Source of the DNA: Flavobacterium sp. A45
GTDB lineage: Bacteria; Bacteroidota; Bacteroidia; Flavobacteriales; Flavobacteriaceae
DNA length: 37,447 nucleotides
Direction: 5' to 3'
Assembly: GCF_002001005.1 (NCBI RefSeq)
Contig: NZ_MUNX01000032.1
Location: forward strand, 1-37,447
Of the stretch, positions 18,458-26,197 are shown one piece after another; the first letter of the stretch is position 1, and every line of letters starts with the position of its first letter. Made by a program: the position numbers and the translations under genes. The notes under the pieces were generated by a model, which saw nothing but the letters and a program-made list of their open reading frames with translations, had not been told where the DNA came from and made no database searches.

Positions 18458-18737
18458 CTTAATACTTTTGCAAACAGTCAGTTCACATTATCAGCTTGAG
18501 CTTTCTTTCTTTACGCATCTTCATGATTTGGGCTTGATTGAAATTGAAATCATGGAGCAATCACCTTATATCCACGAAAATCAAATGCATAATTTGGAAC
18601 GAATGATTCGGATACATCACGAACTGGAAGTAAACCCCGAAGGAATCGATGTTGTTTTTAATCTTTTGCAAAAAATTGAACATTTACAAAAAGATTTGAT
18701 TTCAACTCAAAACAGATTGCGACTGTATGAGAATTAA
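18444..18737 (+). CDS. cbpM: Chaperone modulator CbpM
   Basis: A 97-residue protein of the CbpM/MerR_2 type. In E. coli CbpM binds the J domain of CbpA and blocks its co-chaperone and DNA-binding activities. The ATG at 18444 ([17 protein letters not shown]) lies inside the end of cbpA, a 14-base overlap. The N-terminal half is helical and wing-like ([40 protein letters not shown]), and the C-terminus is a short coiled coil. Identification rests on position next to CbpA plus size and the winged-helix-like pattern. Confidence 0.85.
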   Translation: MKTDNLILLQTVSSHYQLELSFFTHLHDLGLIEIEIMEQSPYIHENQMHNLERMIRIHHELEVNPEGIDVVFNLLQKIEHLQKDLISTQNRLRLYEN

Positions 18738-18795
18738 ACTTCGTACACGATTTATTTTGTAAATTATAATCCAAAGAAAATTAATAGAATATTCG

Positions 18796-18803
18796 TATAT
18801 TTG
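18796..18803 (+). promoter_or_regulatory. -7 box (TATATTTG) for the Mla-type operon
   Basis: TATATTTG fits TAnnTTTG and lies 36 bases before the permease ATG at 18840. A TTG lies further upstream at 18757-18759 but the spacing is too long. Confidence 0.45.
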
Positions 18804-18839
18804 AGTACGATTCTTATTAAAAATTAATCCACAAACGGA

Positions 18840-19622
18840 ATGAATAATGTTTTTAGAATCATAGAATTATTCAAAAGCTTTCTTCTGGAAATTGGCGAAC
18901 TGTCTGATTTTGCAGGCCGGTTTTTCAAGGAAGTATTCAGACGTCCGTTAGAGTTCAAAGAGTTTCTTAGGCAATGCTATAATATGGGCAACCGTTCCCT
19001 TCTACTTGTTGGGGTTACTGGATTTATTATAGGATTGGTATTTACCTTGCAATCCAGACCCACCTTACAACAATTTGGTGCCGTTTCTTGGATTCCTGCA
19101 ATGGTAAGTGTTTCCATCATTAGAGAAATTGGCCCCATCATCACCGCTTTGATTTGCGCTGGACGAATAGGTTCTGGAATTGGAGCTGAATTGGGTTCTA
19201 TGCGTGTGACGGAGCAAATTGACGCCATGGAAGTTTCCGGAACAAATCCCTTCAAATATTTAGTCGTTACTCGAATATTAGCTACCACTTTGATGTTGCC
19301 GATTTTAGTTTTTATTGGTGATGGTGTAGCACTTTTGGGTTCCTTTTTGGTCGAAAATTTAAAAGGAGATGTTTCACTATTATTATATTTTACTCAGGTT
19401 TTTAATCATCTCGAATTTTTTGATGTTATACCTTCAACAATTAAGTCATTCTTTTTTGGTTTTGCCATCGGATTGGTAGGCTGTTTCAAAGGATATTATT
19501 GCAAAAAAGGAACGGCAGGAGTAGGGCTTGCGGCAAATTCGGCAGTGGTTTTTTCTTCGATGTTGCTTTTTATTATCGATTTTATAGCGGTTTTTGTTTC
19601 TAATGTTTTTTATGATGTCTAG
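18840..19622 (+). CDS. mlaE: MlaE family lipid ABC transporter permease
   Basis: A 260-residue inner membrane permease of the MlaE/TTG2B/TGD1 family. It has an N-terminal amphipathic part, the segment FIIGLVFTLQSRPTLQQFGA, and the family-defining block REIGPIITALICAGRIGSGIGAELG (about residues 97-121 region), followed by three more helices. It should form the membrane core that moves phospholipids between inner and outer membranes with the ATPase and MCE protein encoded next. Its last codons overlap the ATPase start. The MlaB (STAS) and MlaC subunits of E. coli are not encoded here, as is usual for Bacteroidota loci. Confidence 0.94.
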   Translation: MNNVFRIIELFKSFLLEIGELSDFAGRFFKEVFRRPLEFKEFLRQCYNMGNRSLLLVGVTGFIIGLVFTLQSRPTLQQFGAVSWIPAMVSVSIIREIGPIITALICAGRIGSGIGAELGSMRVTEQIDAMEVSGTNPFKYLVVTRILATTLMLPILVFIGDGVALLGSFLVENLKGDVSLLLYFTQVFNHLEFFDVIPSTIKSFFFGFAIGLVGCFKGYYCKKGTAGVGLAANSAVVFSSMLLFIIDFIAVFVSNVFYDV

Positions 19623-20379
19623 TGCTATGGGAACCAATATTGACAATACAAAATCCATAGTAGTCATCAAAGACCTGAAAAAAAGCTTTGGCGATAATTG
19701 TGTTTTGGATGGATTTAATTTGGAACTATTTCAAGGAGAAAACTTGGTGGTCATGGGTAAATCAGGTTCGGGTAAATCGGTTATGATCAAATGCCTCATA
19801 GGATTGGAAGAACCGGATGAAGGCAGTATTGAAGTAATGGGAAAGGACATCAAACAACTTTCTCGGCAAGCATTAGATGAGCTCCGTACCGAAGTCGGAT
19901 TTCTTTTTCAGGGTAGCGCTTTGTATGATTCTATGTCAGTTCGTGAAAATTTGGAATTTCCTTTGAGGCGACACACCAAAAAATTCGGAATTATTGAAGA
20001 TACAACTCCATTAGTCATGGAAGCCTTGGAAAGTGTAGGATTGGCGAATACAATTGATTTGATGCCCAATGAACTTTCGGGAGGGATGAAGCGTAGAATT
20101 GCCTTGGCGAGAACCTTGATTTTGAAGCCAAAAATTATTCTCTACGATGAACCAACAACGGGATTGGATCCTATTACGTCAAAAGAAATTTTAATGCTGA
20201 TGGTATCTGTTCAAAAAAAATACAATACGTCATCCATAATTATAACGCACGATGTGGATTGTGCCAGAATGATTTCGAACCGAATGATTTTATTAATTGA
20301 CAGAATTAATTATGCAGAAGGGACTTTCGAGACTTTATTAAGCTCTAAAGATCCCAAAGTGCAAGCTTTCTTTAAATAA
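19615..20379 (+). CDS. mlaF: MlaF family lipid ABC transporter ATPase
   Basis: A 254-residue ABC ATPase. Walker A is GKSGSGKS (residues 48-55), the signature is LSGGM (154-158), Walker B is IILYDEP (174-180) and the switch His is in IIITHD. The Q-loop is FLFQGSALYDSM, the form typical of MlaF-like ATPases. The start is ambiguous: ATGs at 19612, 19615 and 19627 are all in frame. I use 19615, which overlaps the permease stop codon by 8 bases and implies translational coupling. The MCE gene begins 8 bases after its stop. Confidence 0.93.
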   Translation: MSSAMGTNIDNTKSIVVIKDLKKSFGDNCVLDGFNLELFQGENLVVMGKSGSGKSVMIKCLIGLEEPDEGSIEVMGKDIKQLSRQALDELRTEVGFLFQGSALYDSMSVRENLEFPLRRHTKKFGIIEDTTPLVMEALESVGLANTIDLMPNELSGGMKRRIALARTLILKPKIILYDEPTTGLDPITSKEILMLMVSVQKKYNTSSIIITHDVDCARMISNRMILLIDRINYAEGTFETLLSSKDPKVQAFFK

Positions 20380-20387
20380 GTATAAAA

Positions 20388-21359
20388 ATGGAAAAAACTG
20401 CTTCAGAAAAAATAAAATTAGGCTTTTTTGTTATATCAGGATTGATGCTCTTTATTCTTGTTGTTTATTTTATTGGTAATAAGCAAAAAATGTTTGGAAG
20501 TACCGATCATGTGACGACTGTTTTTAGTAATGTAAATGGATTGCAATTGGGTAATAATGTTCGGTATTCGGGTATTAATATTGGAACCGTTCGAGGGATT
20601 GATATGATAAACGATACGACCATCAATGTAGATATGATTATTGATAAATCCATGTTTCAGCACATCAGAAAAGATGCTTTGGCTAGTATTGGTTCAGATG
20701 GTTTGGTGGGAAGTATGGTAATCAATATCGCTCCGGGAAAAGGTAACCAACCTTCAATTCAGCCTGGTGATGTGATACAGTCCGCAGATCGTATCCGTAC
20801 TGATGATTTGTTGAATACGTTGAGCGTAACCAATAAAAATGCGGCTTTACTCACAGCCGATTTACTTAAAATAACCAAAGAAATCACTCAAGGTAAAGGA
20901 TCATTGGGAACTTTGTTGAATGACACAATTATGGCATCCGACTTGAAGCAAACTATGAATTATTTAAAAATCACAAGCAAAGGAACAACTGAAACTGTTG
21001 AAAACTTAAATAAAATGGTAGTTGCTTTGGGAGATAAAAACAGTGTTATTGGGGTGTTGAATGACCCAGCTGTAGCTCAAAAAATTAAAACAATCGTAAT
21101 TAATCTGGATCAGTCTAGCCAAGAAATAAACAAAGTGGTAACCAACTTAAATGCGACAATTTCAAACATGAAAAACGGAAATGGCGCTATCAATTATTTG
21201 TCCAATGATCCCAATTTGGTCAAAAAAATTGATTCCACGATGACAAACTTAAATAAAGCGACTATCCTCTTGAACGAAGATCTCGAAGCGATGAAACATA
21301 GTTTTCTGTTGCGGGGCTATTTCAAAAAACAGGAAAAAGCCAAAAAGAAAGCCAATTGA
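20388..21359 (+). CDS. mlaD: MlaD/MCE family substrate-binding protein
   Basis: A 323-residue protein with one N-terminal transmembrane helix (about residues 9-28, KLGFFVISGLMLFILVVYFI) followed by an MCE domain (about 37-115: TTVFSNVNGLQLGNNVRYSGINIGTV and GLVGSMVINIAPG motifs) and a long C-terminal helical, Asn/Thr-rich region ending in a basic tail. MCE proteins form hexameric rings in the periplasm that carry lipids. Its size and long helical tail exceed E. coli MlaD (about 180 residues), suggesting a longer tunnel or needle-like part. It completes the permease-ATPase-MCE operon and its stop is one base from the convergent cysteine desulfurase stop. Confidence 0.92.
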   Translation: MEKTASEKIKLGFFVISGLMLFILVVYFIGNKQKMFGSTDHVTTVFSNVNGLQLGNNVRYSGINIGTVRGIDMINDTTINVDMIIDKSMFQHIRKDALASIGSDGLVGSMVINIAPGKGNQPSIQPGDVIQSADRIRTDDLLNTLSVTNKNAALLTADLLKITKEITQGKGSLGTLLNDTIMASDLKQTMNYLKITSKGTTETVENLNKMVVALGDKNSVIGVLNDPAVAQKIKTIVINLDQSSQEINKVVTNLNATISNMKNGNGAINYLSNDPNLVKKIDSTMTNLNKATILLNEDLEAMKHSFLLRGYFKKQEKAKKKAN

Positions 21360-21360
21360 T

Positions 21361-22482
21361 TTAAATACTTTTCAATCCTTCCATTAATAAATCTACATCT
21401 TCTTTGGTGTTAAAATGACTGAAAGAAATTCGGATGCTTGGTTTTTTTAAATCATCATCAGATAACATCTCTGCCAGTACATGCGAAGGTCTGATGCTGC
21501 CCGATTGACAAGCACTTCCTCTAGAAACAGCAATTCCTTTCATGTCTAAATGAAATAAAAGCATAGCAATTTTACTTTCGTCAAAAGGCAAAACGACATT
21601 GAGTAGATTATAAAGTGTATTTTCTCCATTGATCTTAAATCCTGGTAAATCTGTTTTTAATCTTTCGATGGCATAGTCTTTTAATGATGCAATATATTGA
21701 CTTTCGCTTTCAAGGTTTTGACAGGAAAGCTCCAAGGCTTTTGCCATTCCTGCAATTTGATGAATAGCTTCGGTTCCAGGACGCTGTCCTTTTTCTTGTT
21801 CTCCTCCAAAAAATAAAGGCTGTAATCCTGTATTTTTTCTAACAAAAGCAAAACCAACTCCTTTAGGCCCGTGAAATTTATGGGCACTGGCTACAATAAA
21901 ATCGATAGGGGTGTGTTGTAAATCAATTTTGGTTTTTCCAATGGATTGTACAGTATCCGAATGGAATAAAGCATTGTGTTCCTGACATATTCGACTAACC
22001 CTTTCTAGATCCAAAATAGTTCCGGTTTCATTATTGACATGCATTAAGGAAACCAAAGTCTTTTTTTCTTCGGATAATAATTCGACCAAATGGGTTAAAT
22101 CCACTTCGCCATTAGGCTTGATTTTTACATAATCCACATGAATGGCATATTCATTTTGTAAAGCTATCGCAGTATGTAATACAGCATGATGCTCTATTTT
22201 GCTGGTGATAATTCGGGTTACTTTCAAATCTTTTACAGCCGAACGCATAATCCAGTTATTGGCTTCTGTACCACATGAAGTAAAAATGATTTCGGCTGCG
22301 GTTGCGTTTATTTGCTTTGCGATTGATTTTCTGGAAAGTTCAAGAATGCTTTTGGCATTGCGCCCCAAACTATGCGTAGAAGATGGATTGCCATAATCTT
22401 CGGTTAATATTTTTGTCATTTCCAATATGACTTCGGGATGAAGTGGAGTAGTGGAAGCATTATCAAGATATACTTTTTTCAT
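21361..22482 (-). CDS. Cysteine desulfurase (NifS/IscS family)
   Basis: A 373-residue PLP enzyme that removes sulfur from cysteine to give alanine and an enzyme persulfide. The N-terminus MKKVYLDNASTTPLHPEV is characteristic. The PLP lysine is K202 in SAHKFHGPKG, and the persulfide-forming cysteine is C325 in RGSACQSGS. The ACxSGS loop in short form suggests NifS/IscS group I. No IscU or SufBCD is adjacent, so whether it serves iron-sulfur assembly or tRNA thiolation is open. It begins 3 bases after the upstream RarD-like transporter stop, so the two share a transcript. Confidence 0.92.
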   Translation of the reverse strand: MKKVYLDNASTTPLHPEVILEMTKILTEDYGNPSSTHSLGRNAKSILELSRKSIAKQINATAAEIIFTSCGTEANNWIMRSAVKDLKVTRIITSKIEHHAVLHTAIALQNEYAIHVDYVKIKPNGEVDLTHLVELLSEEKKTLVSLMHVNNETGTILDLERVSRICQEHNALFHSDTVQSIGKTKIDLQHTPIDFIVASAHKFHGPKGVGFAFVRKNTGLQPLFFGGEQEKGQRPGTEAIHQIAGMAKALELSCQNLESESQYIASLKDYAIERLKTDLPGFKINGENTLYNLLNVVLPFDESKIAMLLFHLDMKGIAVSRGSACQSGSIRPSHVLAEMLSDDDLKKPSIRISFSHFNTKEDVDLLMEGLKSI

Positions 22483-22484
22483 TT

Positions 22485-23408
22485 TTATATAGATTTTGAA
22501 TCCTCAACAATTACTTGGGATTTGTGTTTTTTGCCCAAAATTATTTTCTTATTAAAAACAATAATGGAAATCAATATTAAAGAATAAGAAAACATCTGAA
22601 GCAGAGTAACTTGCTCTTTAAAGTAAAAAATGGCTAAGGCAAAATTGATTATCGGATTGATATACATTAGGATGCCCACTGTCGATGAGTTAATGCCTTT
22701 TAAAGCATACAAATTTAGGAAAAGAGGAACAATCGTAAAGAATACTACGATGCAAAATAGACAAGTATAAAATAAAGGTTCTGTTGGGATTGCGCCACTA
22801 TATTTTGGGTAAAATGGCAAAATCAACAAAGCAATAAATAACAATTGTATGTTCAGTAGCAAAAATTTGTCAAGCTCACTATTCTTACGTTGACTGACTA
22901 AATACAATGCATAAGTTGCAGCTACTACCAAACTATAAAAAATGTCTTGAAAATGATTCATAGACAATAAAATACAGCTTATAATACTTATAGAAACCGC
23001 TAGCCATTGCCATTTGCTCAGTTTTTCGTGAAGCAGGAAAAAGGCAAAAACAGTCGTCAAAATTGGGCAGATCAAGTAAGCCAAAGAACCCGCTTTTACG
23101 CTTACATGATTGACAACATAGATAAAAATAAACCAATTGGAAGCTAGAATCATAGCTCCCACCAAGGTCAATACAACGATACTCCTTTTCCTTTTTGAGG
23201 TCATTGAGGTAAAATTCTCCCAGTTTTCCTGAATTTTATTTTGCCTAAAAACAAGATTTATAACTGTCATCGTCAGTACGCTGAAAAACACGCGATAGAA
23301 TAAAATATCCAAAGATGGATAGCTGGAAATGGGTTTTAAAGCCAGACTGAAAAAGCCCCAGATAAAAAATGCTGAAAAAGCGGCGAAATAGTATTTGTAT
23401 TTTTTCAT
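22485..23408 (-). CDS. EamA family transporter, RarD-like
   Basis: A 307-residue inner membrane protein with about ten hydrophobic helices in two EamA repeats. The N-terminus YYFAAFSAFFIWGFFSLALKPIS and the following LDILFYRVFFSVL match the RarD pattern (WGxxPLYFK, ExxxxRxxWS). Substrates of this group are poorly known. The ATG at 23408 is preferred to an in-frame TTG just upstream. It precedes the cysteine desulfurase by 3 bases and has a TACCTTTG -7 box 19 bases upstream. Confidence 0.85.
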   Translation of the reverse strand: MKKYKYYFAAFSAFFIWGFFSLALKPISSYPSLDILFYRVFFSVLTMTVINLVFRQNKIQENWENFTSMTSKRKRSIVVLTLVGAMILASNWFIFIYVVNHVSVKAGSLAYLICPILTTVFAFFLLHEKLSKWQWLAVSISIISCILLSMNHFQDIFYSLVVAATYALYLVSQRKNSELDKFLLLNIQLLFIALLILPFYPKYSGAIPTEPLFYTCLFCIVVFFTIVPLFLNLYALKGINSSTVGILMYINPIINFALAIFYFKEQVTLLQMFSYSLILISIIVFNKKIILGKKHKSQVIVEDSKSI

Positions 23409-23427
23409 CAAAAAGTAAAATTCGCAT

Positions 23428-23435
23428 CAAAGGTA
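23428..23435 (-). promoter_or_regulatory. -7 box (TACCTTTG) for the RarD-like/cysteine desulfurase operon
   Basis: The minus strand reads TACCTTTG, a form also found before kdsA and prmA in this window, at 19 bases from the start codon. Confidence 0.5.
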
Positions 23436-23461
23436 AGGATTTCTGTAGCGTAATAGAGAGG

Positions 23462-23497
23462 CTAGGAGACTAAGTTTCTATGTTCCTAAGATTCTAA
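23462..23497. repeat. Single arm of the CTTAG-rich dispersed repeat
   Basis: CTAGGAGACTAAG and TTCCTAAGATTCTAA in this stretch resemble the repeat units at 4330-4443 and 11,082-11,107. It is degenerate and has no opposite arm nearby. Confidence 0.35.
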
Positions 23498-23644
23498 TAT
23501 CAATAATAAAGAAATTTAGATTTTGTAGATTTAGGCATTTAGCAATTTTAAAGCTTGGAAAATTAGTGCTTACTAACTTTTTGTAATTCCATGTTAAATT
23601 GAACCTTTTTGGTTGCTAAAGTTTAAGAAACAAATTAAAAATTC

Positions 23645-23652
23645 TATTTTTG
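23645..23652 (+). promoter_or_regulatory. -7 box (TATTTTTG) for the duplicated lipoprotein gene
   Basis: TATTTTTG fits TAnnTTTG and lies 16 bases before the start at 23669. No -33 TTG is seen at the usual distance. Confidence 0.4.
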
Positions 23653-23668
23653 TTCAAAATAAAAAATA

Positions 23669-24613
23669 ATGAAACGATTTTTAGGAATTTTAATTTGTGT
23701 TTTCGCTTTTTCGGGCTGTGATGATGGAGATTTAATTGTAGATACTATTGATTTTTCAGAAGTTACAACGAGCACCTGTTCTGAGAATAACCTTATTTTT
23801 AAACTCAAAGAAAGTGAAGCTTTGATTTTGAATATTCCAGAAGAAACTTTTACAGATAATCCCACAGCTGCTAATGACCCAATAGAATTAGATGTTAATG
23901 GGACAAATCAAGTGGTATATAATTTTTATGATGGTAAAGTATCTACTGAAAAAATATGTAATTTACTTCCTCCGGCGACTCCCAATGTGAAAGATCAATG
24001 GGAAGCCTCTTCGGGTATTATACAAATTACAACTACTGCAGTTAAGAAACTAGATGAGACCAATAATAGCACTAGAATAACAGGATATAATAATAATATT
24101 ACTTTCAAAAATATCACTTTCACAAAACCTGATGGCACAACCCAGTTTTATGAAACTTTTCCTTTTGGTGATTATTTGAAGACTGCTGATCCATTACCAT
24201 TTGGTTTCAATGGACTTTTGAATATATGTTCGAGTAATCAAGTATATGATTTTACCGAAAGCGAGTCTTTTACACTGAATATCGATCCAACATTAATTGC
24301 AAATGAGGTTACTCCTGTTGGTTCTCCAAGGACAGGAGTAATAGGACTTGTTAAAAATAAATTAGTTTACCGTTTATTTAATGGTGTTGTACCACCATCT
24401 TATTTTTGTCAGCCGACAGATCCATTATTGCCTACTGTTAATCAAACATGGTTAGGGAAAGAAGGAGGTATCATAGAAGTTACTACTACTACAAGTGGAC
24501 CAAATACTTTCAAGCATACCATTATTTTTAAAAATGTAACTCTTGAAAAAGATACTAATAATTTTCAATTAGGTAACAGTTATAAATATGGCGAGCTGCA
24601 AACCGTCAAGTAA
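23669..24613 (+). CDS. Hypothetical lipoprotein with a tandem internal duplication
   Basis: A 314-residue predicted lipoprotein with lipobox FSGC (Cys17). It has no family I recognise. The mature protein consists of two similar beta-rich halves. C37/C97 pair with C187/C247, Y84 with Y234, and W111 with W261, all exactly 150 residues apart. Shared phrases include VVYNFYDGKV/LVYRLFNGVV, SGIIQITTT/GGIIEVTTT and ITFKNITF/IIFKNVTL. Each half has two cysteines 60 apart, probably a disulfide. Length and beta content suggest a surface or periplasmic lipoprotein. It is a single gene ending before a strong bidirectional terminator. Confidence 0.8.
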   Translation: MKRFLGILICVFAFSGCDDGDLIVDTIDFSEVTTSTCSENNLIFKLKESEALILNIPEETFTDNPTAANDPIELDVNGTNQVVYNFYDGKVSTEKICNLLPPATPNVKDQWEASSGIIQITTTAVKKLDETNNSTRITGYNNNITFKNITFTKPDGTTQFYETFPFGDYLKTADPLPFGFNGLLNICSSNQVYDFTESESFTLNIDPTLIANEVTPVGSPRTGVIGLVKNKLVYRLFNGVVPPSYFCQPTDPLLPTVNQTWLGKEGGIIEVTTTTSGPNTFKHTIIFKNVTLEKDTNNFQLGNSYKYGELQTVK

Positions 24614-24630
24614 TAAAAGAGTTAAAATAA

Positions 24631-24670
24631 AAAAATGTCAATGCTCCAATTTTTTGGCATTGACATTTTT
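24631..24670. terminator. Bidirectional terminator
   Basis: AAAAATGTCAATGC (24631-24644) pairs perfectly with GCATTGACATTTTT (24657-24670), 14 bp with a 12-base loop. U-runs on both strands serve the convergent lipoprotein and Smr genes. Confidence 0.9.
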
Positions 24671-24693
24671 TTATGGAATTAATTAAATGGTAA

Positions 24694-25245
24694 TTATTTA
24701 GTATTCTGTTTGAAATAAACTTCGGTTGCGCCAGCACCGTATTTTTGGTAATTGGCATCCTGAAAAACAATATTGTCATAACGGCCAAATAGAAAATCCA
24801 ATTCGGCTTTCAATATGCCTTCACCCACACCGTGAATGAATACAATTTTTGGAATCCGATTGCGAATCGCAAATTCTATATGACGTTTGGCAGTTTCCGA
24901 CTGCAAAGTCAAAATATCATAATTCGACATTCCACGTTTGTTGGGTACCAGTTTCTCGATATGTAAATCAAATTCCGGTACAGGCAATTCGTGTTTGTCT
25001 TTTTTCTCTTTTACAAAGCTTCGGGGTTTAGGGATTTCCTTTTCCTTTGTGATCTCATTGATATTAAATCCTTTTATACCCTCCATCAAGTTGGCTGATT
25101 CTCCTATTTTGATGAGCTCATTGGCGGCAAAATTCATTATAAAACCATCTTCAGTTTCAATAGTAACCACCTTGTCTTTAACGGACAAAACAACACCGTC
25201 AACCGCTTCATCCAGAACCGAAACTTTATCTCCTTTATTAAACAT
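24694..25245 (-). CDS. Smr domain protein with N-terminal SH3-like (DUF2027-type) domain
   Basis: A 183-residue protein. Residues 1-45 form a small beta-barrel-like domain (FNKGDKVSVLDEAVDGVVLS). After a charged Lys/Pro linker the C-terminal Smr domain shows FDLHIEKLV (the LDxH motif) and HGVGEGILK (the HGxGxGxL motif). Smr domains bind or cut branched DNA or RNA; in MutS2 they are endonucleolytic. There is no MutS ATPase part here. The Bacteroidota arrangement of a leading SH3-like domain is usually annotated DUF2027 or Smr/MutS family. Its start overlaps the stop of the upstream 60-residue membrane protein by 8 bases. Confidence 0.88.
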   Translation of the reverse strand: MFNKGDKVSVLDEAVDGVVLSVKDKVVTIETEDGFIMNFAANELIKIGESANLMEGIKGFNINEITKEKEIPKPRSFVKEKKDKHELPVPEFDLHIEKLVPNKRGMSNYDILTLQSETAKRHIEFAIRNRIPKIVFIHGVGEGILKAELDFLFGRYDNIVFQDANYQKYGAGATEVYFKQNTK

Positions 25246-25420
25246 TATCGTCTTCTTTATCTTGATTTTTACTTGGGGTTTTGCTGCTCAGCTTCATCAT
25301 TCCCATCATAAAAATGACAATGGCAATCACCATCACATATACATTTTTATCGGTACTCGTTTGCTCGTACAAAGCAACGCCAATGGCGAAAGCCATCAGC
25401 AAAATCGTAAACTTTTTCAT
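25238..25420 (-). CDS. Small membrane protein, function unknown
   Basis: A 60-residue protein starting at the ATG at 25420. Two hydrophobic segments (KFTILLMAFAIGVALY and VYVMVIAIVIFMMGMMKL) are joined by a short polar turn, and the tail is charged (SKNQDKEDDNV). Two short helices or one signal anchor plus one helix are both possible. It overlaps the Smr gene start by 8 bases, so it is translated first and coupled to it. The longer frame upstream of 25420 reads as histidine-rich leader without coding character and is not included. Confidence 0.65.
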   Translation of the reverse strand: MKKFTILLMAFAIGVALYEQTSTDKNVYVMVIAIVIFMMGMMKLSSKTPSKNQDKEDDNV

Positions 25421-25841
25421 AACTGCATTTTCAGTTTTCAAAAATACTAAACTTTTTGGCTTATTGAGGTTAAAATAAATAGTATGGTGATGTAAATGAA
25501 TCAAAATGTTTTTCAAAAAAAATAAATTTGAATCTGTTTTTTTTATTGAGAAATATTGTAAGTCATTTCATAAGATTATTTTTTGTGTAAATTACAAAGA
25601 CGTGATGAATTAGTTAAAAAAATAAACAGACATGCTTATTCTGTAGGATTAAGTAATCATTTTATGAGTAAAACATGTATTTTATCGACAATATTTTGAT
25701 ATAATCTTATTTTTTCTAACTTTGGACTATTAGTTGGTTTGTGTTGAATACTAAGTATTTGCTTGTATTAATACGGATTCTTTATGCTTTCATAGCAGCT
25801 GATAAAATGTAAAGTCTAACCCCAAAAAAAAACCAAAAAAA
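25421..25841. other. Intergenic region upstream of a small membrane ORF
   Basis: This AT-rich stretch separates the minus-strand Smr unit from a plus-strand mini-gene. No long open frame, clear promoter of the TAnnTTTG type or hairpin stands out. A-rich sequence directly before 25842 resembles the leader of other genes here. Confidence 0.5.
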
Positions 25842-25940
25842 ATGCATTTATTATTAGAATTAGGTATTGTTGCTGGAATTTTACTTTTAGTACTGCTAAT
25901 TTCTTTTGCAAATAAAATGAATCAAAACTCTGAGAGATAA
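25842..25940 (+). CDS. Putative 32-residue single-pass membrane microprotein
   Basis: The frame reads MHLLLELGIVAGILLLVLL at its start, then ISFANKMNQNSER. One transmembrane helix (about residues 3-22) carries an acidic Glu6 near the entry and a short polar, basic tail. An A-rich leader (CAAAAAAAATG-like) precedes the ATG, as at many genes in this window. A plus-strand terminator lies 129 bases after the stop, consistent with a dedicated transcript. I do not recognise a family. It could be a small transporter subunit like KdpF in style, a membrane stress peptide or a toxin, but no partner gene supports any of these. Confidence 0.5.
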   Translation: MHLLLELGIVAGILLLVLLISFANKMNQNSER

Positions 25941-26068
25941 AAAAATCATGAAGAAAATTACTTTGAATTGAAAACATATCAAATTCAGGTTAGACTCAAC
26001 TTTGCAAAGTACAACTCCAGGATTCCTTAAGCTGAACCACACAGTAGAGGAATAATTACAAAAAGATG
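25941..26068 (+). other. Untranslated tail or possible small RNA before a terminator
   Basis: Between the 32-codon ORF and the terminator lie 128 bases without a convincing frame (only a 7-codon ATG frame). It contains the perfect palindrome ACTTTGCAAAGT (25999-26010). It may be a 3' UTR or a 3'-derived small RNA. Confidence 0.3.
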
Positions 26069-26105
26069 AAAACCACAAAAGAACGTTCTGTTTTTTTGTG
26101 GTTTT
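26069..26105 (+). terminator. Plus-strand terminator after the 32-codon ORF
   Basis: AAAACCACAAAA (26069-26080) pairs with TTTTGTGGTTTT (26094-26105), with GAACGTTC forming an inner palindrome in the loop, followed by further T residues. The T-run is on the plus strand, so it does not end the minus-strand creD transcript. Confidence 0.75.
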
Positions 26106-26197
26106 TTTTGTTACAATTTTAAACATCTTTAGAATTGGATAGATTTCAATGTAATTAAAAATACTAATTTATAATAAACTGTCTAAATAACTCTTCT

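Noticed and set aside
24938..25450. Plus-strand 170-codon frame opposite the Smr and small membrane genes
   Set aside because: It is the complement of the Smr motif region. The Smr motifs and the terminator orientation favour the minus strand.
25999..26010. Palindrome ACTTTGCAAAGT considered as a third operator of the winged-helix regulator
   Set aside because: The half-sites resemble the operators but the 5-base spacer is missing, and no minus-strand start codon lies nearby.
25896..26126. Minus-strand 76-codon frame overlapping the microprotein and its terminator
   Set aside because: It begins inside the terminator hairpin and reads as AT-rich noise without a leader.
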